DNA from: a bacterium
GTDB taxonomy: Bacteria > Zhuqueibacterota > QNDG01 > JAFGCO01
NCBI GenBank assembly: GCA_016932575.1
Contig: JAFGCO010000071.1
Span: 75,651 to 139,650 of the forward strand
Length of the DNA stretch: 64,000 nt
Reading direction: 5' to 3'
The stretch's first letter is position 1. Each line of letters starts with the position of its first letter. The notes below the pieces were generated by a model. The model worked only from the letters and a program-made list of their open reading frames with translations. It was not told the DNA's origin and did not search any database. Below are positions 19,669-28,454 of this stretch, piece after piece. The position numbers and the translations under genes were made by a program.

Positions 19669-20511
19669 ATGACCAAGAAAAAGAAAAAACAATCAGTTAT
19701 TCCCGGCTTTTCCATGAGCATGGGATTAACGCTTTCCTATCTGACTCTCATTGTCCTGGCCCCCCTCTCCATGTTGTTCATCCGCGCAGCGGGACTGAAT
19801 GTTTCAGAAATAAAACATATTTTATTATCGGAGAGAACCCTGTCAGCCTTTGCTTTGAGTTTTGGAGCCTCCCTCATTGCAGCGCTGATCAATTGTATTT
19901 TTGGATTTATTGTGGCCTGGGTTTTGGTTCGATATACATTTCCCGGTAAAGTATTTTTTGATGCATTTGTCGATTTGCCGTTTGCTCTGCCAACAGCCGT
20001 TGCGGGTATTTCTCTGACTTCCCTGTATATGACTTCCGGATGGATTGGCCGCTATTTTCATATTTTAGGAATAAAGGTGGCTTATACTAGGATTGGTATC
20101 ATCGTTGCCCTGACTTTCATTGGTCTCCCATTTGTTGTCCGGACATTACAGCCTGTGCTTTCGGATATGGATAAACAGGCAGAGGAAGCCGCGGTCAGTC
20201 TGGGAGCTTCGAGATGGAAGACATTTATTCATGTTATACTGCCTGAAATTTCTCCTGCCCTGCTCACAGGATTTGCTTTGGCCCTTGCCCGCGCCATCGG
20301 TGAATACGGATCTGTTGTGTTTATCTCCGGGAATATGCCCAACAGGACGGAAATCGTTCCACTGCTGATTATGACCCGTTTGGAGGAATATGATTATTCC
20401 GGAGCAACAGTGATTGCAGCGTTTATGCTGATTGTCTCTTTTCTGCTGCTTTTAATGATTAATTTACTGCAGGGGTGGGGACAACGATTTCAAGAAGCGG
20501 AGAAGTTATGA
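19669..20511 (+). CDS. cysT: Sulfate ABC transporter permease CysT
   Basis: One of the two inner-membrane permeases of the sulfate importer (also called CysU). The 280-residue protein has about six membrane segments. The EAA loop that docks with the ATPase is clear: EEAAVSLGASRWKTFIHVILPEI, of which the core is EEAAVSLGASRWKTF. ARAIGEYGSVVFISGNMP is a family signature. Its ATG directly follows the stop of the binding-protein gene, and its TGA overlaps the start of cysW. Confidence 0.94.
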   Translation: MTKKKKKQSVIPGFSMSMGLTLSYLTLIVLAPLSMLFIRAAGLNVSEIKHILLSERTLSAFALSFGASLIAALINCIFGFIVAWVLVRYTFPGKVFFDAFVDLPFALPTAVAGISLTSLYMTSGWIGRYFHILGIKVAYTRIGIIVALTFIGLPFVVRTLQPVLSDMDKQAEEAAVSLGASRWKTFIHVILPEISPALLTGFALALARAIGEYGSVVFISGNMPNRTEIVPLLIMTRLEEYDYSGATVIAAFMLIVSFLLLLMINLLQGWGQRFQEAEKL

Positions 20512-21410
20512 AAGATTATAGGTCAAAAAATGAAGATGTTCCGGTTCGGTTAAAAACACATCCTCTGACAGAACCCTGGCCAATCCGGTTATTACTTACA
20601 GCAGTGGCTTTTATTTTTCTCGGATTGTTTTTAATCATGCCTCTGGTTATTGTCTTTTACAATGCATTGGCCGAGGGCTTTATTGCTTTTAAAAATGTGA
20701 TCACAAATTCGGAAGCACTTTCTTCGATTCGATTGACTCTCATTGTTATCGGTCTTGCTGTGCCCATGAACATTGTATTTGGAATTCTGGCGGCCTGGGC
20801 GGTTACAAAATTTTCGTTTCGGGGAAAACAAATTCTTATCTCGTTTATTGATTTGCCACTGACCGTGTCTCCGGTTATATCAGGGACTGTTTTTATTCTC
20901 ATTTTTGGCCTGCACGGTGTGCTGGGTGAATGGCTGAATTCAATTCATGTGAAAATCGTTTTTGCGGTTCCAGGAATTGTCCTGGCAACGATTTTTGTCA
21001 CTCTGCCTTATGTGGCACGGGAACTTATTCCTCTGATGCAGGCGCAGGGTTCGTCAGATGAAGAGGCGGCTGTCACTTTGGGTGCTTCAGGCTGGAAAAC
21101 TTTTTTTAAAATCACTTTGCCCAATATTAAATGGGGTCTTTTTTATGGTGTGATCCTATGCACGGCCCGGGCTATAGGCGAATTTGGTGCCGTGTCTGTT
21201 GTATCAGGACACATCCGGGGCAAGACAGTGACGATGCCCCTTGAAGTGGAAATTCTTTACAATGAATATAATTTTTCTGCCGCTTTTTCCATTGCTTCGC
21301 TTTTGGCTTTGTTAAGCCTTGCTGCTATGGGTTTGAAAAAGCTCACTCAAAATAAAACAGAAAAAGTGGCCCTGGAACATGAGAAGTTTTTAAATATAAC
21401 GGGAGTCTGA
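20508..21410 (+). CDS. cysW: Sulfate ABC transporter permease CysW
   Basis: The second permease of the sulfate importer. From ATG 20508 it has 300 residues and about six membrane segments. The coupling loop DEEAAVTLGASGWKTFFKIT and the signature ARAIGEFGAVSVVSGHIRGK are present. The ATG overlaps the cysT stop (ATGA) and has CGGAGAAG just upstream; a longer in-frame GTG start lies inside cysT without a ribosome site. Confidence 0.93.
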   Translation: MKDYRSKNEDVPVRLKTHPLTEPWPIRLLLTAVAFIFLGLFLIMPLVIVFYNALAEGFIAFKNVITNSEALSSIRLTLIVIGLAVPMNIVFGILAAWAVTKFSFRGKQILISFIDLPLTVSPVISGTVFILIFGLHGVLGEWLNSIHVKIVFAVPGIVLATIFVTLPYVARELIPLMQAQGSSDEEAAVTLGASGWKTFFKITLPNIKWGLFYGVILCTARAIGEFGAVSVVSGHIRGKTVTMPLEVEILYNEYNFSAAFSIASLLALLSLAAMGLKKLTQNKTEKVALEHEKFLNITGV

Positions 21411-21413
21411 TTT

Positions 21414-22475
21414 ATGGGTATTGAAATTTCCGGTGTTTCCAAGAGTTTTGGAAAATTTGTTGCATTAAACAATGTTCATTTGAATATTCAGGCCGGAGAA
21501 CTGATCGCTCTGCTGGGACCTTCCGGATCAGGGAAGACCACATTACTGCGAATTATTGCAGGTCTGGAAAGTGCAGATGCAGGAGAGATCCGTTTATTTA
21601 ATGAAGATACGATGAACAAAAAAGTAAAAGACCGTATGGTTGGATTTGTATTTCAGCATTATGCTTTGTTTCGGCATATGACCGTTTTTGATAATATTGC
21701 ATTTGGATTGCGTGTCCGGCCCCGCAGGACGCGTCCCGCGAAAACGGAAATAAGAGACAAGGTTTTTTCATTGCTCCGTCTGGTTCAACTGGAACATTTT
21801 TCAGATCATTATCCCGCACAGCTATCCGGCGGTCAACGACAGCGGATTGCTTTGGCCCGTGCATTGGCTGTGGAGCCGAAAGTGCTTCTGCTTGATGAAC
21901 CCTTTGGTGCTCTGGATGCCAAAGTGAGGAAAGAACTGCGCCGATGGCTGCGACGATTGCATGATGAGATTCATGTGACCACTGTGTTTGTAACCCACGA
22001 TCAGGAAGAAGCTCTCGAAGTGGCCGACCGACTGGTGATTATGAATAATGGAGGGATTGAACAGATTGGAACACCTGAGGATGTATATCATAATCCGGTG
22101 AATCCCTTTGTATTCAATTTTCTGGGTGATGTGAATTTGTTTCGCTGCCGTATGGAGAATGGAGTGCCGCAGATTATCGGTCACGGCTCTGAAGCCACGG
22201 ACAGCACCATGTCTGTTGTCCCGGAAGCATCTCAGGTTTATGTGCGTCCTCATTTGTTTGATGTCTCACTATTACCCAATGGATCCACACGGATTAAAGG
22301 TACAATTATGCATATCAATCCGGCCGGTCCTACTGTGAAACTGGAACTGGTCAGTGAATGGAACGAACGGATCGATGTGAACATTACACAAGAAAAATAT
22401 CAGTCATTAAAATTAAATACCAACATGACTGTGTTTCTCAAACCCATACAAATGCATTCATTCAGGGAGCCATGA
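21414..22475 (+). CDS. cysA: Sulfate ABC transporter ATPase CysA
   Basis: The ATPase that drives the sulfate importer. The protein has 353 residues: Walker [13 protein letters not shown], signature [16 protein letters not shown], Walker [19 protein letters not shown] and H-loop [14 protein letters not shown]. About 110 C-terminal residues form the TOBE-like regulatory part typical of CysA/PotA-type ATPases. It follows cysW by 3 bases. Specificity for sulfate is taken from the operon context. Confidence 0.94.
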   Translation: MGIEISGVSKSFGKFVALNNVHLNIQAGELIALLGPSGSGKTTLLRIIAGLESADAGEIRLFNEDTMNKKVKDRMVGFVFQHYALFRHMTVFDNIAFGLRVRPRRTRPAKTEIRDKVFSLLRLVQLEHFSDHYPAQLSGGQRQRIALARALAVEPKVLLLDEPFGALDAKVRKELRRWLRRLHDEIHVTTVFVTHDQEEALEVADRLVIMNNGGIEQIGTPEDVYHNPVNPFVFNFLGDVNLFRCRMENGVPQIIGHGSEATDSTMSVVPEASQVYVRPHLFDVSLLPNGSTRIKGTIMHINPAGPTVKLELVSEWNERIDVNITQEKYQSLKLNTNMTVFLKPIQMHSFREP

Positions 22476-22503
22476 GGCATTTATTAAGAAGGAGAAAATA
22501 AGC

Positions 22504-23169
22504 ATGCGATTTCAAATGTTCAAAATGACTTTCTGGATCATCGGATTTTGTACTGTAATTCTCAGCGCGGGTCCGAGCACCTCGATGGAATACTGGCATG
22601 CGAATACATTGTCCGGGAAATTGTCGAACCATGTTGCTGTAAATATGCAATCAGAATCCCGATTTGGAAACGGTATGAAAAATTATTATTATCAGCATAC
22701 ACATTTGGAAATTAAGTATACAATTAATCCCTGGCTAACTGTTGCGCCTGCATATCGCCAGGTGCATAAGCGGAGCAGAGAAACAACAAAAGTCGGTATG
22801 ACCATCGAACATTTGCCACAGATAAACTGCACAGGAAAAGTAGTCTGGAAGGTCCTGGAGATTTCTGACCGGATTCGTATCGAACGCATCTCAAAAGAGA
22901 ATTCTGAAGAAATTCAATGGCGATTAAGAAATAAAATGCAGTGCCGTGTGCCTGTTATGACTTCTCCATTTAAACTCAGGCCGTATTTATCCGATGAATT
23001 ATTTTATCTGGATGAATGTGATGAATGGACCAGGAACCGTTTTTACCTGGGCGTTGACATTGATCTTGAAAAATATTACGCAATATCTGTCTATTATATG
23101 ATTGAAGACAATTTTAACCCTTCAAACCGCTATCATGTGGCAGGGGCAAATATCCAATTGAAATTTTAG
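22504..23169 (+). CDS. DUF2490 outer-membrane protein
   Basis: A 221-residue exported protein with a signal peptide (about 1-28) and alternating beta-strand pattern. It has the features of the DUF2490 family: an EYWHANTL start of the mature part, YYQHTHLEIKYTINPWLTVAPAYRQ, and a final aromatic strand. The family is predicted to form outer-membrane barrels; function is not known. It follows cysA by 28 bases behind AAGGAGA, so it belongs to the sulfate operon. It may help sulfate compounds cross the outer membrane, which is inference only. Confidence 0.75.
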   Translation: MRFQMFKMTFWIIGFCTVILSAGPSTSMEYWHANTLSGKLSNHVAVNMQSESRFGNGMKNYYYQHTHLEIKYTINPWLTVAPAYRQVHKRSRETTKVGMTIEHLPQINCTGKVVWKVLEISDRIRIERISKENSEEIQWRLRNKMQCRVPVMTSPFKLRPYLSDELFYLDECDEWTRNRFYLGVDIDLEKYYAISVYYMIEDNFNPSNRYHVAGANIQLKF

Positions 23170-23188
23170 CGGGATATGAGCATTTAAA

Positions 23189-23265
23189 AAACCACAAAGG
23201 TCACAAAGTAATAATATAAAAAAATTTATTATTTGTCTTTGTGACCTTTTTAATGGTTGTGGTTT
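23189..23265 (+). terminator. Long palindrome after the sulfate operon, terminator or REP-like repeat
   Basis: The arms AAAGGTCACAAAG (about 23196-23208) and CTTTGTGACCTTT (23237-23249) pair perfectly, with TAATAAT/ATTATTA able to extend the stem inward. An outer AAACCAC (23189-23195) pairs with GTGGTTT (23259-23265). T runs follow the inner right arm. It can act as a bidirectional terminator between convergent genes. The sequence type (CTTTGTGACC...GTGGTTT) resembles short palindromes that recur between genes in many environmental genomes. Confidence 0.6.
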
Positions 23266-23290
23266 ATTCGGCCTTGTTCGCAGCCATTTA

Positions 23291-23605
23291 TCAGGCGCTT
23301 TCGGCAGCACTTTCATTTTTTTCATCAGCGAAAAGGCGGTCTTTGACTTTTTCCCTGAAATGATTTTTCCATGGAGGAGAAGGATGATTGTGGGGTTTGT
23401 GATGATTGCCCGTTTTGAACAGAATGTGAGAGAGAATGACCAGACCCCAGGCCTGCCAGAATGTAATGGTGGAGAGGTCGAAAATCACCGGCATCAGCCA
23501 GTTCCAGAGCAACATAACCAGCCAGCCAAAAAGAAAAGCGACGACAACGCCCAGGGCAATACCACCGATGATCATTCCGATTGATCTTAAAATACGTGCA
23601 AACAT
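23291..23605 (-). CDS. Small membrane protein downstream of an ECF sigma factor
   Basis: A 104-residue protein with two membrane segments (about 8-36 and 43-63). The cytoplasmic or periplasmic tail is rich in His, Pro, Lys and Glu (HHKPHNHPSPPWKNHF). It starts 15 bases after the ECF sigma factor gene, with GGAGG before its ATG, so the two are an operon. It lacks the HxxxCxxC motif of zinc anti-sigma factors, so an anti-sigma role is possible but unsupported. Confidence 0.65.
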   Translation of the reverse strand: MFARILRSIGMIIGGIALGVVVAFLFGWLVMLLWNWLMPVIFDLSTITFWQAWGLVILSHILFKTGNHHKPHNHPSPPWKNHFREKVKDRLFADEKNESAAESA

Positions 23606-23620
23606 AAATAACCTCCTTTT

Positions 23621-24163
23621 TTATTCATTTAACAATGTTTTGATTTCATACAAAATTGTTCGCAGGATTTGAATGGCATACCGCTTTCTGGAAAGAAGCG
23701 TATTAATCGATTCGCCGGTCATATCTGAAATCTCCTGAAAGGTGCGTCCTTCAATCATCTGCCATACAACAACCTGGTGCTGTTTTTCCGGCAAGGAAGC
23801 AATAGCCTCGGCAATTGTATCTGCGACCAGCTGGCGGAAAAATTCAGTTTCCGGATTTAAATGTGTTTCACTGATTAATGATTCCAGTGTGGCAGAATCT
23901 ACCTGCTGATCCAGACTGAGATGAGGATGTTTCCGTTTCCGGTAGAAATCAATAATCCGGTTTCGGGCGGAAACGTAAAGCCATCCTGCCAGGTTTTCGA
24001 TGGGTTCAGTGATACTGTATCCACGCAATGTCTGAAGGAATATGTCCTGCAGGATATCCTCAGCATCCTCGGTTCGGTTTACTTTTTGCCGGATAAAATT
24101 CAAGAGACGTTCTTTTTCTTCCTGAAAAATTTTTCCGATTTTATGTTTTGTCTCTGTATTCAT
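23621..24163 (-). CDS. ECF-type RNA polymerase sigma factor
   Basis: A 180-residue sigma-70 family factor. Region 2 (about 15-85) includes AEDILQDIFLQTLRG and LAGWLYVSARNRIIDFYRKRK. Region 4 (about 118-170) includes LPEKQHQVVVWQMIEGRTFQEIS and the helix-turn-helix GESINTLLSRKRYA. Regions 1 and 3 are absent, as in extracytoplasmic function factors. It is followed by a small membrane protein gene. A perfect 8-bp inverted repeat (24196-24240) lies just upstream. Target genes are unknown. Confidence 0.9.
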   Translation of the reverse strand: MNTETKHKIGKIFQEEKERLLNFIRQKVNRTEDAEDILQDIFLQTLRGYSITEPIENLAGWLYVSARNRIIDFYRKRKHPHLSLDQQVDSATLESLISETHLNPETEFFRQLVADTIAEAIASLPEKQHQVVVWQMIEGRTFQEISDMTGESINTLLSRKRYAIQILRTILYEIKTLLNE

Positions 24164-24240
24164 TTTTAAAAAATTTGCTCCTTATACGATTTACAGACAC
24201 AATGATCAAGATAGCGTGGTTTATTGTGTCCGCTTTATCA

Positions 24241-24720
24241 TCAGCCATTGAGAATTCGGGGAATCCACTTTCCTGTTTTATCCCTATATTGAGAATAGAT
24301 TTTACCGTATTTCATTTCAAGCAATTTCTCTTCATATGCTGCAATATAATCGTGAAAAATAAATATACCAATAAATATTGCCATTGAAATAAGAGATGCC
24401 GTAATTATACTCAGGGCAAGATATGTCAAGAGACTTGCCAAATACAAGGGATGCCGTACATACCGGAAAGCGCCGGTGGTTACCAGATCGTCAGTTTTTT
24501 TCTGACGTGGCACAACGCGGTGACCGGACTGGATCAGATAATATACCGGAATCAGAATCACAGTCATGATTGAAAGACGAACGATCAACGGTGCCTCGTT
24601 CAATAAAAATGTGGATAGGTGCAGAATGAACGAATCCGTGATCCATACGATGAGAAAAATAAATAATGCGATGATTTGTCCGATATCTCCATAAGGGTGT
24701 TCTCCGTTGGCTTTGTGCAT
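24241..24720 (-). CDS. Isoprenylcysteine carboxyl methyltransferase-family membrane protein
   Basis: A 159-residue membrane protein with about four membrane segments. The conserved C-terminal block of the ICMT/PEMT superfamily is present: GAFRYVRHPLYLASLLTYLA (about 84-103), then EEKLLEMKYGKIYSQYRDKTGKW. This region binds S-adenosylmethionine in family enzymes. In bacteria such proteins are mostly uncharacterised methyltransferases of membrane substrates. It precedes the ECF sigma gene by 77 bases on the same strand and may be cotranscribed. Confidence 0.82.
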   Translation of the reverse strand: MHKANGEHPYGDIGQIIALFIFLIVWITDSFILHLSTFLLNEAPLIVRLSIMTVILIPVYYLIQSGHRVVPRQKKTDDLVTTGAFRYVRHPLYLASLLTYLALSIITASLISMAIFIGIFIFHDYIAAYEEKLLEMKYGKIYSQYRDKTGKWIPRILNG

Positions 24721-24864
24721 TTTATCACTCCTTTTTTTGATTATTGCCTTATTCGGTTCACTGATAAAGACGAATGAAAGGTGAAATTATTGTATTTTTA
24801 TTCAATACTCAGGACGATATCAATGGTCATTCTGACAGGAGAGTGAAGAAAAATCTATTTAGAG

Positions 24865-24895
24865 AACCTTGCGAAGGTTTGCGACCTTCACAAAG
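24865..24895. repeat. REP-like palindromic element
   Basis: A dense set of overlapping dyads: AACCTTgcgAAGGTT (24865-24879) and GAAGGT/ACCTTC (24873-24889). The larger imperfect hairpin pairs CTTGCGAAGGT with ACCTTCACAAAG (24868-24895). It has no T run and lies about 70 bases upstream of the kinase gene. The CCTTGCGAAGG type motif resembles short dispersed palindromes of environmental bacterial genomes. Confidence 0.45.
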
Positions 24896-24964
24896 TCCAT
24901 GGTTTAAACGGGTGGAAATATTGTCAGGAAGTTTGTATATTGAATAAATGATCGGTTCGCTGAT

Positions 24965-27010
24965 ATGAGTCCACGAAAAAAAATATCGATTCAGCCTGTG
25001 ACCTTGTTTGTGGTGACCCTGATTCTGCTCACGATGTTTTCTGTATTTGCCCTCATAGAGTTTTTTCAATCCAAGCATGAGATTCTGAGTATCATGGAAG
25101 ATGAAGGGCTTGTTTTACTGGATGCGCTGATGGCGGGAGCGGAACGTTCTGTCCTGGCTTATGAGGCACTGGAATCACAGATGCAAAACCGGTTGATGGA
25201 TCATGCCTATGCATTTGAAACTTTTGACTATCATACATATCTGAATCCAGAAAAAATTAACGCGCTGGCGACGACGTTCAATCTGTTCCGGATTGAGATC
25301 CTGAATACCCGGGGTGTAAGCATATTCAGGAGTGGTGCGGATTTGCCGGCAAAAATCGATGATACGCAGTTGATCCCGAAGTGGCTGGCTCCGCTTTTTC
25401 ATGGAAACGGTGATTCTGTGTTGACTGGATTCGGCGAAGGGAAATACGGCCGAAATTCAAGATATGCCGTGGCTGTTCGGAGACGCCGGGGCGGCGCAAT
25501 TGTTGTGGATGCCGATGTTATGGTTTTACTCGAGATGCGTCGGGAAGTCGGCCCTGGTCGTTTTGTGCAGGAAATCGGAAGCCGGTCGGGCGTGGTCTAT
25601 GTTGTGCTTCAGGATACGCTTGGCATACAGATGGCCAGCCGCTCTGTACAGCAGATCAGTTCAATTCTGAAGGATCCCTTTCTTCTCAGAATTTTTCAGG
25701 AACATGGACAGGCTTCCCGCATTGCTTCTTTTAATCATCAGGAAGTGTTTGAAATAGCGGCTTCCTTTCATGTTGAGGATCAGCAGATCGGTTTATTTCG
25801 CATTGGTTTGACCATGAATGCTTATCGGAGCCTGATGAAAAGCGCCCGCATCCGGCTGTTGTTTATAGGAATCAGCCTTCTTTTTCTCGGGATTGTGGGA
25901 TTTGCTCTTGTCGTGGTCACTCAGAATGTTCGGCTGCTTTCAGAATCTTATAAACAGATACAAACACATACCGGTGAAATTCTTCAGAATTTGGAGGATG
26001 CAGTGGTGGCCGTGGATGGTGCCGGAATAATCACCGTATTTAACAGCGCCGCGGAATCTATCTATCAATTGCGAAGGGATACTGTGATTGGAACCCGAAT
26101 TTCTGAATATTCACTGTCGTGCTTTGAATTATTGAAAGAGACATTAACAACAGGAGAACAAATCAAGGCACAGGAAAACCAATGTGAAATTCAAAATCAG
26201 CAGCTGATTCTGAGATTGAGTACATCTGTTATTCGGAATTCCTCGAAAATCATTGATGCAGCCATCCTGGTCGCCTCTGATATTACAGAGCAGAGACAAC
26301 TGGAAAAACAATTACAAAGACAGGAGAAATTGCAGGCCATGGGTGCATTGGCCTCCGGTGTTGCGCATGAAGTCAGGAATCCCATAAATGCCATCGGCAT
26401 GATTGCCCAGAGATTTCAGAAAGAATTTCAACCTAAAAAAGACTTGAAAGAATATCAGAAACTTACCCGGGCGATGCGTGAAGAAGTCGGACGAATTAAC
26501 GGCATCATTCAACAATTTTTGGAGTTTGCAAAACCGCCGGCGTTACAATGCAGAATCCTTTCTATTGAGAAATTATTTGATGATGTTCATGCCGTTTTTA
26601 ATAGCAGCGCTACTTCCAAGAAAGTCATTTTCGAAGTTAAAGTCAATGACCAAGTAGTGCTTGACATGGACTTTGATCAGATGAAGCAAGCGCTTCTTAA
26701 TCTGCTCAATAACGGATTGGATGCCTGCCGGCCCGGAGACCGGCTCAATATGTCCGGTTACCTTGAGAATCAGTCTTATATCATTGAAATAAAAGATACA
26801 GGACGCGGTATTCCGGAATCAGAACTCGGCCGGATTTTTGATCTTTACTATACAACAAAGGCAGAGGGTACGGGTATAGGATTGCCCATGGTGGTTCAGA
26901 TCATTCAAGGACATGGAGGAACCATCGAAGTGCACAGTGAACTGAATCACGGCAGCTGTTTTAAAATTCGGCTGCCCTGTCAATCCCAAGGAAAAAGTGC
27001 CAAAAATTGA
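24965..27010 (+). CDS. NtrB-type sensor histidine kinase
   Basis: A 681-residue membrane kinase. It has a membrane segment at about 13-32, a periplasmic sensor domain (about 35-295), and a second membrane segment at about 298-318. A PAS-like domain (about 335-445) follows. The phosphoacceptor is His468 in GVAHEVRNPIN. The ATPase domain shows N-box LLNLLNNGLDAC, then DTGRGIP and GTGIGLPMV. The gene overlaps no other start of note but its end runs 83 bases before the response regulator start. The pair is a sigma-54-type two-component system; the signal is unknown. Confidence 0.92.
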   Translation: MSPRKKISIQPVTLFVVTLILLTMFSVFALIEFFQSKHEILSIMEDEGLVLLDALMAGAERSVLAYEALESQMQNRLMDHAYAFETFDYHTYLNPEKINALATTFNLFRIEILNTRGVSIFRSGADLPAKIDDTQLIPKWLAPLFHGNGDSVLTGFGEGKYGRNSRYAVAVRRRRGGAIVVDADVMVLLEMRREVGPGRFVQEIGSRSGVVYVVLQDTLGIQMASRSVQQISSILKDPFLLRIFQEHGQASRIASFNHQEVFEIAASFHVEDQQIGLFRIGLTMNAYRSLMKSARIRLLFIGISLLFLGIVGFALVVVTQNVRLLSESYKQIQTHTGEILQNLEDAVVAVDGAGIITVFNSAAESIYQLRRDTVIGTRISEYSLSCFELLKETLTTGEQIKAQENQCEIQNQQLILRLSTSVIRNSSKIIDAAILVASDITEQRQLEKQLQRQEKLQAMGALASGVAHEVRNPINAIGMIAQRFQKEFQPKKDLKEYQKLTRAMREEVGRINGIIQQFLEFAKPPALQCRILSIEKLFDDVHAVFNSSATSKKVIFEVKVNDQVVLDMDFDQMKQALLNLLNNGLDACRPGDRLNMSGYLENQSYIIEIKDTGRGIPESELGRIFDLYYTTKAEGTGIGLPMVVQIIQGHGGTIEVHSELNHGSCFKIRLPCQSQGKSAKN

Positions 27011-27092
27011 TTTCATATTCCTTGAGTGGATTAAGGCAGCTGATCATGTCTTATTTTCACATGCTTCAATTTATTTAACGGAGGCATTTCTT

Positions 27093-28454
27093 TTGGAAAA
27101 GCATACTATCCTGATTGTGGATGATGAATCTATTCAGCTTGAGACATTATCCGGATATTTAAAAAAGAACCGGTCTTATCATGTGTTACAGGCAAATAAC
27201 GGAGAAGAAGGCATTCAAATGATTCAGGAGAATCAGATCGACCTCATTCTCACCGACATGAGGATGCCCATTATGGATGGATTTGCCCTCCTCAATGCCA
27301 CTCGGCGTATCAATCCGGAAATATCTGTTGTGGTAATGACCGCTTTTAGCAGCGTTGATGATGCCGTCAAGGTAATGAAAGCCGGGGCTGATGATTATTT
27401 GCAAAAACCGGTTGATCTGGATCAGCTGGATTTGGTTCTGGACCGCGTTTTGAAAAACAGGCGGTTAATCAGTGAAAATCTGACATTAAAGAAAGCATTG
27501 CAGACCCGTGTTGAATTCAGTCAAATTATTGCCGCCAGTCCGCAGATGGAGGATGTGCTGAACATGGCAGGACGAGCTGCCCGAAGCCGGGCGACCGTAC
27601 TGATCCGCGGGGAGAGCGGAACAGGCAAAGAAGTGATGGCTAGAGCCATACATCTGGCCAGTCCCAGAAAAGAAGAACCCTTTATCACTATGAATATGGC
27701 TGCTGTTCCGGAAAATTTAATTGAGAGTGAACTTTTTGGACATGAAAAGGGTGCCTTTACCGGGGCGGACCGGCAGAGAAAAGGCCGGTTTGAACTGGCA
27801 GATAAGGGAACACTTTTTATCGATGAGATTGGCGAAGTACCAACCGCCATACAGGTTAAATTGCTACGTGTGCTCCAGGAACAGACTTTCGAACGCGTCG
27901 GCGGAAGCACAACGCTGAATGTGGATGTCCGTGTTGTGGCTGCAACCAATCAGGACCTGGAAATGTTGATTCAGGAGGGACGTTTTCGGGAGGATTTATT
28001 TTATCGGTTGAACGTGGTTTGTTTAAAATTACCGCCGCTGCGGGAACGCCGCCAGGAAATTCCCCGATTTGTGGATCATTTTATCCGTAAATATGCTGTC
28101 GAAGAAGAACATCCATTAAGCGGTATTTCCAAAGAAGCTTTGGATATTTTAATGAAGTATGATTATCCGGGCAATGTACGGGAACTTGAAAATATTATTC
28201 ACCGTGCAGTGGTGATGACCCGGGAGGACATGATTATCACTCAAGATCTCTCTCCGGCCGTACTGGGCCAGAAAGAAAAACCGAGATCTGTTCAGTCAAG
28301 TGATGATCTGATCAGTCAGGTCGAAAATTTGGAACATCGCTTGATTCGTGATGCCTTGTCGTCCTCTGAGGGGAATCAGAGCCGTGCTGCACGTTCTCTT
28401 GGAATTTCAGAGCGACATTTACGATATAAGTTGAAGAAGTATGGAATGAAGTGA
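27093..28454 (+). CDS. NtrC-family response regulator
   Basis: A sigma-54 activator of 453 residues. The receiver domain has acidic pair VDDE, phosphoacceptor Asp55 in LTDMRMP and the conserved Lys in LQKPVD. The AAA+ domain has GESGTGKEVMARAIH, GAFTGA and FIDEIGEVP. The Fis-type helix-turn-helix is NQSRAARSLGISERHLRYKL. The start is TTG 27093, with GGAGG (27080-27084) 8 bases upstream; a longer in-frame start inside the kinase gene has no ribosome site and adds non-homologous residues. Partner of the preceding kinase. Candidate activator of the sigma-54 promoters at 30403 and 31191. Confidence 0.92.
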   Translation: MEKHTILIVDDESIQLETLSGYLKKNRSYHVLQANNGEEGIQMIQENQIDLILTDMRMPIMDGFALLNATRRINPEISVVVMTAFSSVDDAVKVMKAGADDYLQKPVDLDQLDLVLDRVLKNRRLISENLTLKKALQTRVEFSQIIAASPQMEDVLNMAGRAARSRATVLIRGESGTGKEVMARAIHLASPRKEEPFITMNMAAVPENLIESELFGHEKGAFTGADRQRKGRFELADKGTLFIDEIGEVPTAIQVKLLRVLQEQTFERVGGSTTLNVDVRVVAATNQDLEMLIQEGRFREDLFYRLNVVCLKLPPLRERRQEIPRFVDHFIRKYAVEEEHPLSGISKEALDILMKYDYPGNVRELENIIHRAVVMTREDMIITQDLSPAVLGQKEKPRSVQSSDDLISQVENLEHRLIRDALSSSEGNQSRAARSLGISERHLRYKLKKYGMK

